A DNA stretch of 64,000 nt from Flavobacteriales bacterium (GTDB lineage: Bacteria > Bacteroidota > Bacteroidia > Flavobacteriales_D > Sanyastnellaceae): assembly GCA_002863125.1 (NCBI GenBank), contig PKEB01000012.1:1-64000 (forward strand). The letters are read 5' to 3'. The notes under the pieces are model-generated. The model was not told the origin of the DNA. It ran no database searches and saw only the letters and a program-made list of their open reading frames with translations. Shown piece by piece: positions 51,849-60,286 of this stretch (position 1 is its first letter; each line of letters begins with the position of its first letter). Made by a program: the position numbers and the translations under genes.

Positions 51849-52502
51849 ATGAGGGACATTCACGCATGCATTTTCGATTTAGATGGTGTGATTGTCGATA
51901 CGGCATCCCATCACTTTGTTGCATGGCGTCGCCTGGCCGATGAGCTCGGTGTTCCCTTTTCATCGGAAGACAATGAAGCCCTGAAAGGAGTTTCAAGGGT
52001 GGATAGCCTCGAGTACATCCTGAACAAAGGGGGATTGGTGCTCGATCCGGCCACTAAGGTGCGCCTGATGGACCGCAAAAATGCCCACTACCTTAAACTC
52101 GCGGGTAAGACTTCGCCAGCAGATGCGCTGCCCGGCGTTGTGGAATTGATTGATAGCCTGAAGGAGCAGGGCTTGAAAGTGGCCTTAGGATCTTCGTCAA
52201 AAAACGCCGAAATGATCCTGACCCGGTTGAATTTGATTGATCGCTTTGACGCGTTGGTCGATGGCAACCACATCACCCTTTCGAAGCCCGATCCGGAGGT
52301 ATTCATCAGTGGAGCGAAAGCCTTGGGCATCCCGCCTGAGCATTGCCTTGTTTTTGAAGATGCGCAGTCCGGCATCGATGCCGCCAACGCAGGCGGATTC
52401 CCGGTCATCGGAATTGGAAACACGGAAGCTCTGACGAAGGCCGTAGCGGTGATTCCCGGATTTGGCGACTACACATGGGACAGCATCTGTGCCCTTTTGT
52501 AA
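51849..52502 (+). CDS. pgmB: Beta-phosphoglucomutase
   Basis: A 217-residue HAD-superfamily enzyme converting beta-glucose-1-phosphate to glucose-6-phosphate. HAD motif I is FDLDGVIVDTA, with nucleophile Asp10 and acid/base Asp12. Motif II is ALGSSSKN, the Lys is in TLSKPDPEVFI, and motif IV VFEDAQSGIDAA. The cap domain has LKGVSRVDSLEYIL, close to the LKGVSRxxSL signature of beta-PGM. It lies 3 bases after the kinase gene and 16 bases before the GH65 gene, whose product it would consume. Confidence 0.94.
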   Translation: MRDIHACIFDLDGVIVDTASHHFVAWRRLADELGVPFSSEDNEALKGVSRVDSLEYILNKGGLVLDPATKVRLMDRKNAHYLKLAGKTSPADALPGVVELIDSLKEQGLKVALGSSSKNAEMILTRLNLIDRFDALVDGNHITLSKPDPEVFISGAKALGIPPEHCLVFEDAQSGIDAANAGGFPVIGIGNTEALTKAVAVIPGFGDYTWDSICALL

Positions 52503-52518
52503 CCAGCATTTGATTGAC

Positions 52519-54816
52519 ATGGCAGGCACGGTAGACCATTGGGAATTGGGACTCTCCACGTGGGATCCATCATGGGTCCAAGGCTTCGAGTCCATTTTGT
52601 CCATTGGAAACGGGCGCATCGGCCAACGGGCCAACTTTGAAGAGGCCTACTCCGGTGGTTCGCTGCAAGGCTCATACCTCGCAGGCGTTTACTACCCGGA
52701 CAAGACGAAAGTGGGGTGGTGGAAAAACGGATATCCCGAGTACTTCGCCAAGGTGTTGAATTCCACGAATTGGATTGGCATCGATGTGAAAGTGGATGGG
52801 GAGCCCTTGGACTTGGCCAAAGCCCAATCCGTCGACCAATTCGTCTGGGGGCTGAATATGCAGGATGGGATCCTGAAGCGCAGCTTTTCGTGTACCATGC
52901 AGAATGGCGCTGCCATTCAAGTTGTAGTGGAACGATTCTGTTCCATGCACAATCCCGAATTGGGTTGCCTTCGGTACCGCGTGGAGGCGGGTGGTCACCT
53001 CGTTGAAGTCATGCCATACCTTGACGCAGGTGTGACCAATGCGGATTCCAATTGGAACGATGCCTTCTGGTCCATTCACGAGGTAACGCACCAAGGACCC
53101 GGAAAAGCGTGCGTTCGTGCGGAAACGAACAAAACCCACTTCGGTGCGGCATTTGCGATGAATGCGTTGGTCCACGTAACGGATTCTTTGGGGCAGCGTG
53201 AACTCGCGCAAACTCACTTGGACTCCGACGCCTCGCGCGTGGGCATTGGATTTCAGGCTCAGTTGTTAAGCGGAGAGACGCTGACCCTCGAAAAGTATGT
53301 AGGCATATGCACCACCCTCCAGCATGAAGCGCAGGAGTTGGTCGACGCAGCTTCAACACACAGTGATGCAGCTGCTGCGTCCGGTTGGGAATCACTCGTT
53401 GAAAGCCACCAAAAAGCGTGGGCAAGCATTTGGAGCCAAGCGGACATCGAGATTGCCGGAGATGTGGCTTCACAGCAAGCCATCCGGTTCAATATTTTTC
53501 ACCTGAATCAGACCTACCGCGGCGATGATGCTCGATTGAACATCGGTCCCAAAGGATTTACCGGTGAGAAATATGGGGGAGCCAGTTATTGGGACACCGA
53601 AGCCTACTGCATCCCATTTTACCTCGCGGGTCATCCTGAACACGTGGCGCGCCAGTTGTTAGTCTACCGCTTCAATCATTTGGAAAAGGCCATCGAGAAC
53701 GCCGAAAAATTAGGCTTCTCGGACGGCGCGGCGTTGTACCCCATGGTGACCATGAATGGGGAGGAGTGCCACAACGAGTGGGAAATTACATTCGAGGAAA
53801 TCCATCGCAACGGCGCGATGTCGTATGCCATTTGGAATTACGTCAATTACACCGGCGACCGAGATTACCTCAGAACGCACGGTTTTGCCGTTTTGCTCGG
53901 TGTAGCCCGGTTTTGGCAACAACGGGTGCAATGGTCAGCTGATAAGAACGCTTATGTCATCTTGGGCGTAACCGGTCCCAATGAATACGAGAATAACGTC
54001 AACAACAATTGGTACACCAATTACCTCGCGGCGTGGTGCATGCGGTATGCGCTGGAAGTGGCCCAATGGCTCAAATCGGAGCATCCGAGCGACTGGTCCA
54101 GGTTGACGTCGGAATACACGATTTCCGAAGCACCGACGTTTGAGGTGTGGTCCCAGATTCCCGACCAAATGTACCTGCCGCAATTGGAAGGTACCGAAGT
54201 CCGATTGCAGCAAGACGGCTTTATGGACAAGGAGCAACTTTCAGTGGATGATTTGAGCGAGGAGCAACGTCCAATCAACCAGAAATGGAGTTGGGATCGG
54301 ATCTTGCGTTCCATCTTCATCAAGCAGGCTGATGTGCTGCAAGGACTCTACTTCTTCTGGGATGATTTCTCGCTGGAAACCCACCGTGTGAATTACGAAT
54401 TCTACGAGCCGAAAACGGTCCACGAATCGAGCCTTTCACCCTGTGTTCACTCCATCATTGCTTCGCGCCTGGATCGGATGGATGATGCGTACAAGCACTA
54501 CCTCCGGACGTCACGCCTTGACCTTGATGATTACAACAAAGAAGTGCACGAAGGCCTCCACATTACTTCAATGGCCGGTACCTGGTTGTCTGTAGTTGAA
54601 GGGTTTGGCGGCTTTGATGTCAGAGATGGCATGCCCCGTTTCAGTGGTAAACTCCCAGCAGCTTGGCAAGGCCTGCGTTTTAAGATCAACTTTCGAAACC
54701 GATTGCTGGACGTGGTTGTGTCGGAGGAAGGAACCAGTGTTGCATTGATTGCCGGTCAGCCGATTGACGTGGAAGTCAATGGTCAAGTAAAGCGATTGGA
54801 CGCGCAGGGGCACTGA
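52519..54816 (+). CDS. Glycoside hydrolase family 65 enzyme, probable maltose phosphorylase
   Basis: A 765-residue cytoplasmic GH65 protein. Maltose phosphorylase splits maltose with phosphate into beta-glucose-1-phosphate and glucose. The N-terminal beta domain contains SIGNGRIGQRANFEE. The (alpha/alpha)6 barrel has KYGGASYWDTEAYCIPFYL, the catalytic Glu in VTGPNEYENNVNNNWYTN, and the phosphate-binding HEGLHITSMAGTWL. The ATG at 52519 is preferred over a TTG at 52462 inside pgmB. Adjacent pgmB and amylases favour maltose over trehalose or kojibiose, which are also handled by GH65. Confidence 0.9.
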   Translation: MAGTVDHWELGLSTWDPSWVQGFESILSIGNGRIGQRANFEEAYSGGSLQGSYLAGVYYPDKTKVGWWKNGYPEYFAKVLNSTNWIGIDVKVDGEPLDLAKAQSVDQFVWGLNMQDGILKRSFSCTMQNGAAIQVVVERFCSMHNPELGCLRYRVEAGGHLVEVMPYLDAGVTNADSNWNDAFWSIHEVTHQGPGKACVRAETNKTHFGAAFAMNALVHVTDSLGQRELAQTHLDSDASRVGIGFQAQLLSGETLTLEKYVGICTTLQHEAQELVDAASTHSDAAAASGWESLVESHQKAWASIWSQADIEIAGDVASQQAIRFNIFHLNQTYRGDDARLNIGPKGFTGEKYGGASYWDTEAYCIPFYLAGHPEHVARQLLVYRFNHLEKAIENAEKLGFSDGAALYPMVTMNGEECHNEWEITFEEIHRNGAMSYAIWNYVNYTGDRDYLRTHGFAVLLGVARFWQQRVQWSADKNAYVILGVTGPNEYENNVNNNWYTNYLAAWCMRYALEVAQWLKSEHPSDWSRLTSEYTISEAPTFEVWSQIPDQMYLPQLEGTEVRLQQDGFMDKEQLSVDDLSEEQRPINQKWSWDRILRSIFIKQADVLQGLYFFWDDFSLETHRVNYEFYEPKTVHESSLSPCVHSIIASRLDRMDDAYKHYLRTSRLDLDDYNKEVHEGLHITSMAGTWLSVVEGFGGFDVRDGMPRFSGKLPAAWQGLRFKINFRNRLLDVVVSEEGTSVALIAGQPIDVEVNGQVKRLDAQGH

Positions 54817-54826
54817 AGCCATTGCC

Positions 54827-55501
54827 TCATTCGGAATCGGAGAGGCCCCAAGCGCTGTTGGCCGCCCCGGGGGTACCTCCAAACAACAAAGAAAAGGTCC
54901 ATGAATCCGCAGCGTCGTTGGCCAGGCCGACGTCGAACCATTCCAAACTCGGACCTTGGCCATCCGGTGCTGTGGACCATCCGTCATCGTCTTCGTAAGC
55001 TACAGCTATTTGGATGGCAGCATCCGGAGATCGGAGTTCAACGGTCTCGCCCGTATTGTTGAGGCCTTCACCGCTGTTCCACTCAGCACAGTGCGCGCCA
55101 TTGGGCAAAACCGTTAACAGGGAATCCAAGTTGCGGGCAACCGTGAAGAATCCGAGGCCGGGAATGGTGTCGTTGGTTTGGAACGTCAGGGCCACGGCAT
55201 TGGCCAATTGCCAGCCCTCCAGCGCGACCGATTCGACGTTGGGATTGTAGAGTTCCAGAAATTCCCAGTCGCTGTCGTTTCCTTGTGCGGAATTCGGGTT
55301 GTAATGAATCTCCGACACGTTCAATTGGGGGTAGGAGGTGCTCAGGATTTCGCAGCTATCGCCATAGTGAACAAGCAGGGTCAATAAATCGTGCAAATCA
55401 ACGGTCTGATCGTTGTTCAAATCACCCGTGCACTGTGCGTGTAGCGATTGCGTCGTGGCCAAGATTGCAAGGGCGGCCAACCCCATAACGTTTCTCCTCA
55501 T
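54827..55501 (-). CDS. Secreted lamin-tail-domain protein with dockerin-like calcium loop
   Basis: A 224-residue exported protein with signal MRRNVMGLAALAILATTQSL. Right after it, GDLNNDQTVDLHDLLTLL resembles a single dockerin/EF-hand calcium loop. A lamin-tail domain follows (NVSEIHYNPNSAQGNDSDW, FLELYNPNVESVALEGWQL, FGGTPGAANSAWG). It has no sulfatase or nuclease module and no T9SS signal. ATG 55501 is taken because it leads directly into the signal peptide; an earlier start at 55528 is open. It is convergent with the GH65 gene (10-base gap). Function unknown, perhaps binding or anchoring. Confidence 0.75.
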   Translation of the reverse strand: MRRNVMGLAALAILATTQSLHAQCTGDLNNDQTVDLHDLLTLLVHYGDSCEILSTSYPQLNVSEIHYNPNSAQGNDSDWEFLELYNPNVESVALEGWQLANAVALTFQTNDTIPGLGFFTVARNLDSLLTVLPNGAHCAEWNSGEGLNNTGETVELRSPDAAIQIAVAYEDDDGWSTAPDGQGPSLEWFDVGLANDAADSWTFSLLFGGTPGAANSAWGLSDSE

Positions 55502-55591
55502 GCGTTCTGTTTTGTGGGAACAAATCAAGAACAGGAAGAGGCGGCAGTTTTTAAGACCTTATCGGCGGGGGTTGGTCTTTTACAGGCGGCT

Positions 55592-56368
55592 TCAGGCGTT
55601 GAGCTCCAACGAGACGGGGCAGTGGTCTGAGCCGAATACCGCGGTGTGGATGGCGGGGTTGTTGATGCTGGAAGTCAATCGCTCGCTCACGAGAACGTAA
55701 TCCAATCGCCATCCGACGTTTTTCTCACGGGCACCACCTCGATAACTCCACCAGGAATAACCAATTTCATTGGGATGCGCGTCCCTCCATGTATCGCGCA
55801 GGTTCGCTTGTTCGAGCAAATTGCTCATGCCATCAATCTCGTCCTGGGTGTACCCTGGAGTCTTGTTGTAATTGGCATCGGGCCGGGCGAGGTCAATGGC
55901 GTTGTGGGCCACGTTGAGATCTCCGGTTACCACGACGGGCTTTTGCGCATCGAGCCGTTGGATGTATTCGAGAAAGGCCTGATCCCATTGCTTCCGGAAC
56001 GGGAGCCGTTTGAGGCCAGATGAAGAATTCGGCGTGTACACCGTTACGAAAAAGAAGGTGTCGAACTCTGCACACAATACACGGCCCTCTTGGTCCAATT
56101 CTTCGACCCCAATTCCAGCTTGGACGGAGAGGGGAGTGGTTTTGGTCAAAATGGCGGTTCCTGAGTATCCTTTCTTGACGGCTGAGCTGGAATAAACCTC
56201 ATACCCTGCCGTGCCATCGAGGCCGAAAAGTGCTTCTCGAACCTGGTCGTCTTGGGCCTTGGTCTCTTGGAGCCCCAATACGTCGGGGTCCAACGCTTTG
56301 AGGATTTCTCCAAAATCCTTTTTCACCACGGCACGGATGCCATTCACGTTCCACGAATACAGTTTCAT
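55592..56368 (-). CDS. xth: Exodeoxyribonuclease III family AP endonuclease
   Basis: A 258-residue DNA-repair enzyme that cuts at abasic sites and removes 3' nucleotides. Motifs are MKLYSWNVNGIRA, VLGLQETKAQ (metal Glu), VYTPNSSSGLKRLPFR, VTGDLNVAHNAIDLARP (Asp/Asn), and C-terminal VFGSDHCPVSLEL with the catalytic Asp-His. WRLDYVLVS contains the conserved Asp before it. It shares an ATGA overlap with the stop of the upstream arginyl-transferase-like gene. Confidence 0.95.
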   Translation of the reverse strand: MKLYSWNVNGIRAVVKKDFGEILKALDPDVLGLQETKAQDDQVREALFGLDGTAGYEVYSSSAVKKGYSGTAILTKTTPLSVQAGIGVEELDQEGRVLCAEFDTFFFVTVYTPNSSSGLKRLPFRKQWDQAFLEYIQRLDAQKPVVVTGDLNVAHNAIDLARPDANYNKTPGYTQDEIDGMSNLLEQANLRDTWRDAHPNEIGYSWWSYRGGAREKNVGWRLDYVLVSERLTSSINNPAIHTAVFGSDHCPVSLELNA

Positions 56369-57438
56369 GCGGGCGGAATTTTATCGGTTCGGGTGGACCA
56401 AAATTGAATGTGTCGCAGCATTTCTGTGAGGTTGCCCTCCGCAATGGGCACGCCGTATTCCATCAGGTGCGTGAGGTACGTTTGGTGATCGCCGAATTCC
56501 CGGGCTTGTTCCATGTTGATGAAATGTTGTTCATCTGGGCACGGATTGATGTGAGAAAGGATGTAGCTGTCACGCTCTGCACAGTAACCAATGGCGCACA
56601 TGCCATCGAGGTCGTGTCCGAGTTCCAGGATCCACGGCAGATGCAAGAACCGATCTTTCCAAAGCGGCATGTAGCCCATGCTGAAATAGGGGTAGTACCA
56701 GGTTATGGCCGGAATGTTCTCTTCCCGCAGTGCACTGGCGAGTTGGTGCATGGCCGTGCGAAGGCGATGGGCAACGCTTTGCTCCTTATTGAAATTGGCG
56801 TACTTGCCCCACCGCTTGTTCGGTGTGTAGTACTCCATTTCGCCAAGTTTCAATTTGTAGTCGAATGCGGAAGGCAAATCGAGCACGTATCCTGGATAGT
56901 ACCACTTTCGCCCGGTGTGTTGGCCGAACTCAACTTCCTTCAGCATCGTGTACATGCCCAAGCTGTATTCGCTGTATTCCTCATCGTACAGCGCAAGCAA
57001 GGAAGCCATGGACCGGTCCCCGAGGTCGAAAAATGATACGGCGATCAGGCGGTCGCCATCGTAAACACAGACCTCTTGGGTATCAAACACCGTTGAATGA
57101 AAACCGGCGTGCAGGTATTCGTCCAACGTGTCGTGGATGAAACCTTTGAAGCGGACCTTGTGCGCCGTGTAGAGCCGTTGCCGGCTCTGGCTGATTTTGG
57201 CTGGGCCGATGGCCACGGTGAACCGCTTCTCAACCTTTCGCTTGATTTTGCGCTGTGACTTACTGAGCGTGTGCTTGCGCAGGTCGAGGCGGATGTTGAC
57301 GACTGAATATACCCGTGCATCAATGCACAACAGGTCCATTTTGTACAACATAACCGATCCCCGGAACCACCCCGACGCGAGGTACTGATCGTACCGCGTA
57401 TGGGTCAGTTTTCGGGGGAAGTGGGTTTGTACGAGCAC
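56365..57438 (-). CDS. Arginyl-tRNA--protein transferase-like protein (ATE/Bpt C-terminal domain family)
   Basis: A 357-residue cytoplasmic protein with the GNAT-like fold of the aminoacyl-tRNA-protein transferase C-terminal domain. Visible blocks are GWFRGSVMLYKMDLLCID, YTAHKVRFKGFIHDTLDEYL, VCVYDGDRLIAVSFFDLGD, and SLGMYTMLKEVEFGQHTGRKWYYPGYVLD in joined segments. The start is GTG (57438), giving MLVQTHFPRKLTHTRY. It lacks the N-terminal Cys-rich domain of canonical ATE1. Related Bacteroidota proteins are usually annotated as arginyl transferases; activity is unproven. A link to ClpS, encoded at 60283, is conceivable since both act in N-degron pathways. Confidence 0.75.
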   Translation of the reverse strand: MLVQTHFPRKLTHTRYDQYLASGWFRGSVMLYKMDLLCIDARVYSVVNIRLDLRKHTLSKSQRKIKRKVEKRFTVAIGPAKISQSRQRLYTAHKVRFKGFIHDTLDEYLHAGFHSTVFDTQEVCVYDGDRLIAVSFFDLGDRSMASLLALYDEEYSEYSLGMYTMLKEVEFGQHTGRKWYYPGYVLDLPSAFDYKLKLGEMEYYTPNKRWGKYANFNKEQSVAHRLRTAMHQLASALREENIPAITWYYPYFSMGYMPLWKDRFLHLPWILELGHDLDGMCAIGYCAERDSYILSHINPCPDEQHFINMEQAREFGDHQTYLTHLMEYGVPIAEGNLTEMLRHIQFWSTRTDKIPPA

Positions 57439-57449
57439 GCTTGGGCGGA

Positions 57450-58445
57450 TTAGTCAGACGTAGCGTTCATCAATTCCTTCAAACCACCCACACTGCTCAT
57501 CAAGCCGCTTGCTTCGTAGGGCATGAAGACGGTTTTGCTTCCAGCTCCGCCTTCCTTCAACACTTCTTCAATTGTCTCAATGTATTTCACCGCAATCAGG
57601 TACTGCGTGGGGTCGGCCTTGGTGTCGGCCACGGCCGCAGCAATTTTCTGAATGGCTTCGGCCTCGGCTTGAGCAACGGCCAAGCGGGCAGTGGCCTCGC
57701 CTTCCGCCTTCAAGATTCGGGCTTGCTTTTCGCCTTCGGCTTGGTTGATGTCTGCGCCCTTCTGTCCCTCTGCTTCCAAAATGGCCGCGCGCTTTGTCCC
57801 TTCAGCTTCAATGATTTGGGCGCGGCGCGTGCGTTCAGCGCGCATCTGCTTCTCCATGGCCTCCTTGATGTCCACGGGCGGGTTGATGTCCTGCAATTCG
57901 ACTCGGTTCACCTTGACCCCCCACTTATTGGTCGCTTCATCCAAAATGGAACGCAGTTTCATGTTGATGGTGTCGCGGGAAGTCAAGCATTCATCCAGTT
58001 CCAACTCACCGATGACGTTCCGCAAGGTGGTTTGAGTCAGCTTCTCAATGGCATTGGGCAGGTTGTTGATTTCATAGACCGCCTTGACCGGGTCTGTGAT
58101 TTGGAAGTAAATCAGCGCATTGATTTCGGTGACCACATTGTCCTTCGTGATGACCCCTTGTTTGGGGAAATCAAAAACAGTTTCGCGCAAGTCCACGCGG
58201 TCTTTCAGTTTGTACTGCACCACCTTCTGCCCATTGGGCCGTTCGGCGATGACACGCCATGCGATGTTACGTGGTCGGTCAATGATGGGGATGATGACGT
58301 TGATGCCAGCAGTGAGGGTGGTTCGATACTTACCAAGGCGCTCAATGACCATGGATTCGCTTTGGCGAACGATCCGAACGCCTTTGACGATGATGACCGT
58401 GGCTAATAGAAAAAATAACGTAGCGAGGACGGTTCCAGCTGTCAT
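57450..58445 (-). CDS. SPFH/band-7 (stomatin/QmcA-like) membrane protein
   Basis: A 331-residue membrane-anchored SPFH protein with one N-terminal hydrophobic segment (residues 3-24). The band-7 domain follows at about 25-180 (VIERLGKYRTTLTAGINVIIP, EINALIYFQITDPVKAVYEI). The helical Ala/Glu-rich region has AEAEAIQKIAAAVADTKADP. Such proteins form oligomeric membrane scaffolds. It directly follows an NfeD gene with an ATGA overlap, the usual pairing for this family. Role in microdomain or protease control is inferred from family. Confidence 0.92.
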   Translation of the reverse strand: MTAGTVLATLFFLLATVIIVKGVRIVRQSESMVIERLGKYRTTLTAGINVIIPIIDRPRNIAWRVIAERPNGQKVVQYKLKDRVDLRETVFDFPKQGVITKDNVVTEINALIYFQITDPVKAVYEINNLPNAIEKLTQTTLRNVIGELELDECLTSRDTINMKLRSILDEATNKWGVKVNRVELQDINPPVDIKEAMEKQMRAERTRRAQIIEAEGTKRAAILEAEGQKGADINQAEGEKQARILKAEGEATARLAVAQAEAEAIQKIAAAVADTKADPTQYLIAVKYIETIEEVLKEGGAGSKTVFMPYEASGLMSSVGGLKELMNATSD

Positions 58446-58900
58446 GTCGAGGAAGGTTTCAATGAGACAATAAGGGTGTTGCTTTCGACTTTGTTGATGA
58501 CCGCGATTTTACCCGAAGTAGCACGGCTGGCTTCTTCCCGAGCGAGCAGTTCGGCGCGCCAGTCGTCGCCGTCTACCTTGCATCGGCCCATTCCGGACGA
58601 CGGGTCAAATGCTTGGGTAATGATGCATTCTCTTCCCAGCAGCGCATCCACGCCAGAGAGGCGTTCGTTGCCAGAGAACCCCATTTTGAGGGCAAATGGA
58701 CGCAAGAAAACAAAAGCCAACAAGGCAGTCAGCGCGGAAACCACCAGTTGCATTTCAAACGATACGTTCAACGCGGCTGCAACAGCTCCTCCCAAACTCC
58801 CCAAACCAAGGCACGCCAAGACGAATCCTGGCACGAATACCTCAAGCACCATAAGGCCGAGTCCGACCGCAATCCAGATTTGCCACGCTTCCCATACCAT
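58442..58900 (-). CDS. NfeD family membrane protein
   Basis: A 152-residue protein of the short NfeD type. Hydrophobic segments lie at residues 4-25 and 27-75 (GLGLMVLEVFVPGFVLACLG; LVVSALTALLAFVFLRPF). A C-terminal soluble OB-fold follows (LGRECIITQAFDPSSGMGRC, KVDGDDWRAELL). The ATG at 58900 gives a proper membrane N-terminus; residues before it in the open frame do not fit. Paired with the downstream SPFH gene, it probably forms a membrane complex with it. Confidence 0.88.
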   Translation of the reverse strand: MVWEAWQIWIAVGLGLMVLEVFVPGFVLACLGLGSLGGAVAAALNVSFEMQLVVSALTALLAFVFLRPFALKMGFSGNERLSGVDALLGRECIITQAFDPSSGMGRCKVDGDDWRAELLAREEASRATSGKIAVINKVESNTLIVSLKPSST

Positions 58901-58905
58901 GCTTC

Positions 58906-58913
58906 GAAAGTTA
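58906..58913 (-). promoter_or_regulatory. Candidate -7 box of the NfeD-SPFH pair
   Basis: The minus strand reads TAACTTTC, ending 5 bases before the ATG at 58900 and overlapping the coaE stop codon. It is one base off TAnnTTTG, and no -33 box is found. Confidence 0.38.
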
Positions 58914-59579
58914 AGGCATTTTGCGGTCACGTGAAGCATGGGTATCGACCAGTTTCTTGTGCAGGTCGAGCACCTGGCGCAGCAGGTGGTTATCATCTGC
59001 GTTGTCCACCACAAAATGTGCATGTTCCCTCCGTGCTTCATCCGAAAGCTGCTGCTGCATTCGTTGTTCGATTTGAGAAGGATCGGTGTCCAGCCGTTCC
59101 GAAGCTCGGGCCAAACGCACAGCTTGAGGAGCTTGGACGACTGCAACCGAGTCGCATTGTTTGTGCCCCCCAGTTTCGATTAGAATGGCCGCTTCGCGAA
59201 CGACATAAGGCGCATTGGACTGCTTCGATTGGAAGGCATGCCAGTCTAGGAAATCCCGGGCGACGGCCGGGTGGACGACTGCGTTCAATTCTGCGAGTGC
59301 CTCGGAATTGGAAAACACGATATCTGCCAGCGCCTTGCGGTCAATGTCAATGAGTCGACCATCTTGATAGCATCCGCATGTTTCTCCGAATCGGTCCACA
59401 ACCCACGCACGCAAATCAGCATGGCGTTGGTAGAGCGACTTGGCCCGAGCATCGGCGTCGAAAACAGGAATGCCAAGGCTCTCCAAAATTCCCGCAACAG
59501 TGGTTTTTCCGCTACCAATCCCCCCCGTCAAGCCCACAACAGGCAAAAGGTGGGATGAGGATGTGGAAAAATCGTGCAT
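58911..59579 (-). CDS. coaE: Dephospho-CoA kinase
   Basis: The last enzyme of coenzyme A synthesis, 222 residues. P-loop is GLTGGIGSGKTTVAGIL, followed by GIPVFDADARAKSLY (conserved D-x-D), HPAVARDFLDWH, and the adenylate-kinase-like lid region ARASERLDTDPSQIEQRMQQ. The C-terminal HFVVDNADDNHLL is also typical. ATG 59579 places the P-loop near residue 20, the expected spot. It diverges from rpe across 44 bases. Confidence 0.95.
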   Translation of the reverse strand: MHDFSTSSSHLLPVVGLTGGIGSGKTTVAGILESLGIPVFDADARAKSLYQRHADLRAWVVDRFGETCGCYQDGRLIDIDRKALADIVFSNSEALAELNAVVHPAVARDFLDWHAFQSKQSNAPYVVREAAILIETGGHKQCDSVAVVQAPQAVRLARASERLDTDPSQIEQRMQQQLSDEARREHAHFVVDNADDNHLLRQVLDLHKKLVDTHASRDRKMP

Positions 59580-59610
59580 GCAGCAAAGGTCGATCAATTC
59601 ATTCAATGCC

Positions 59611-59619
59611 TGACCTTTG
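59611..59619 (+). promoter_or_regulatory. Candidate -7 box of rpe
   Basis: TGACCTTTG, then CACC, then ATG at 59624. The last eight bases, GACCTTTG, match TAnnTTTG except for G in place of the first T. The 12-base string ACCTTTGCACCA is repeated before glnS at the same distance from the ATG. Confidence 0.4.
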
Positions 59620-59623
59620 CACC

Positions 59624-60286
59624 ATGGGACACCTTTTAGCACCTTCGATTCTGGCAGCGGACTTTGCCAATTTGCAACGTGATGTCGAGACCGTCAACGC
59701 GTCGGAGGCGGACTGGTTTCATTTGGATGTCATGGACGGCGTGTTCGTTCCCAACATCAGCTTTGGCATACCGGTGATCAAAGCCATTGCCAAACACGCC
59801 AAAAAGCCGCTGGATGTGCACCTCATGATCGTCGATCCCGATCGGTACATCGATGCGTTTCATGACTTGGGAGCCGACGTGTTGACCGTGCATTATGAGG
59901 CGTGCCCCCACCTTCACCGCACCCTCCAGGCCATCCGGGCCAAGGGGATGAAAGCAGGGGTCGCCTTGAATCCGCATACACCGGTATCCCTGCTGCAGGA
60001 TGTCATAGGGGAGTTCGATCTGGTCTGCTTGATGTCGGTCAATCCGGGATTCGGAGGGCAGAAATTCATCGAGCGTACGTACCAGAAAGTCCGCGAATTG
60101 CGGGGGATGATAAACGAAGCAGGTACATCTGCGATGATCGAAATCGATGGGGGCGTCGGGTCCAACAACTGGGCAAAACTCGTCGACGCGGGAGCGGATG
60201 TCTTGGTTGCGGGATCATCGACATTCAATGCACCCGTCCCGGCCGATGCGATCCGCGAGATGAAAGGATTGCCCGTTGAGGCTTAA
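59624..60286 (+). CDS. rpe: Ribulose-phosphate 3-epimerase
   Basis: A 220-residue TIM-barrel enzyme interconverting ribulose-5-phosphate and xylulose-5-phosphate. Motifs are LAPSILAADFANL, WFHLDVMDGVFVPNISFG (catalytic Asp and metal His), DVHLMIVDPDRYI, LMSVNPGFGGQKFI and MIEIDGGVGSNN (second catalytic Asp). The C-terminal phosphate site VLVAGSSTFNA completes it. ATG 59624 is fixed by family alignment and the box upstream. Its 3' end overlaps convergent clpS by 4 bases. Confidence 0.96.
   Translation: MGHLLAPSILAADFANLQRDVETVNASEADWFHLDVMDGVFVPNISFGIPVIKAIAKHAKKPLDVHLMIVDPDRYIDAFHDLGADVLTVHYEACPHLHRTLQAIRAKGMKAGVALNPHTPVSLLQDVIGEFDLVCLMSVNPGFGGQKFIERTYQKVRELRGMINEAGTSAMIEIDGGVGSNNWAKLVDAGADVLVAGSSTFNAPVPADAIREMKGLPVEA

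Noticed and set aside
55551-55590. Inverted repeat AAGACC/GGTCTT as a terminator between exoIII and the lamin-tail gene
   Set aside because: Short stem, 15-base loop and no T-run in either useful direction.
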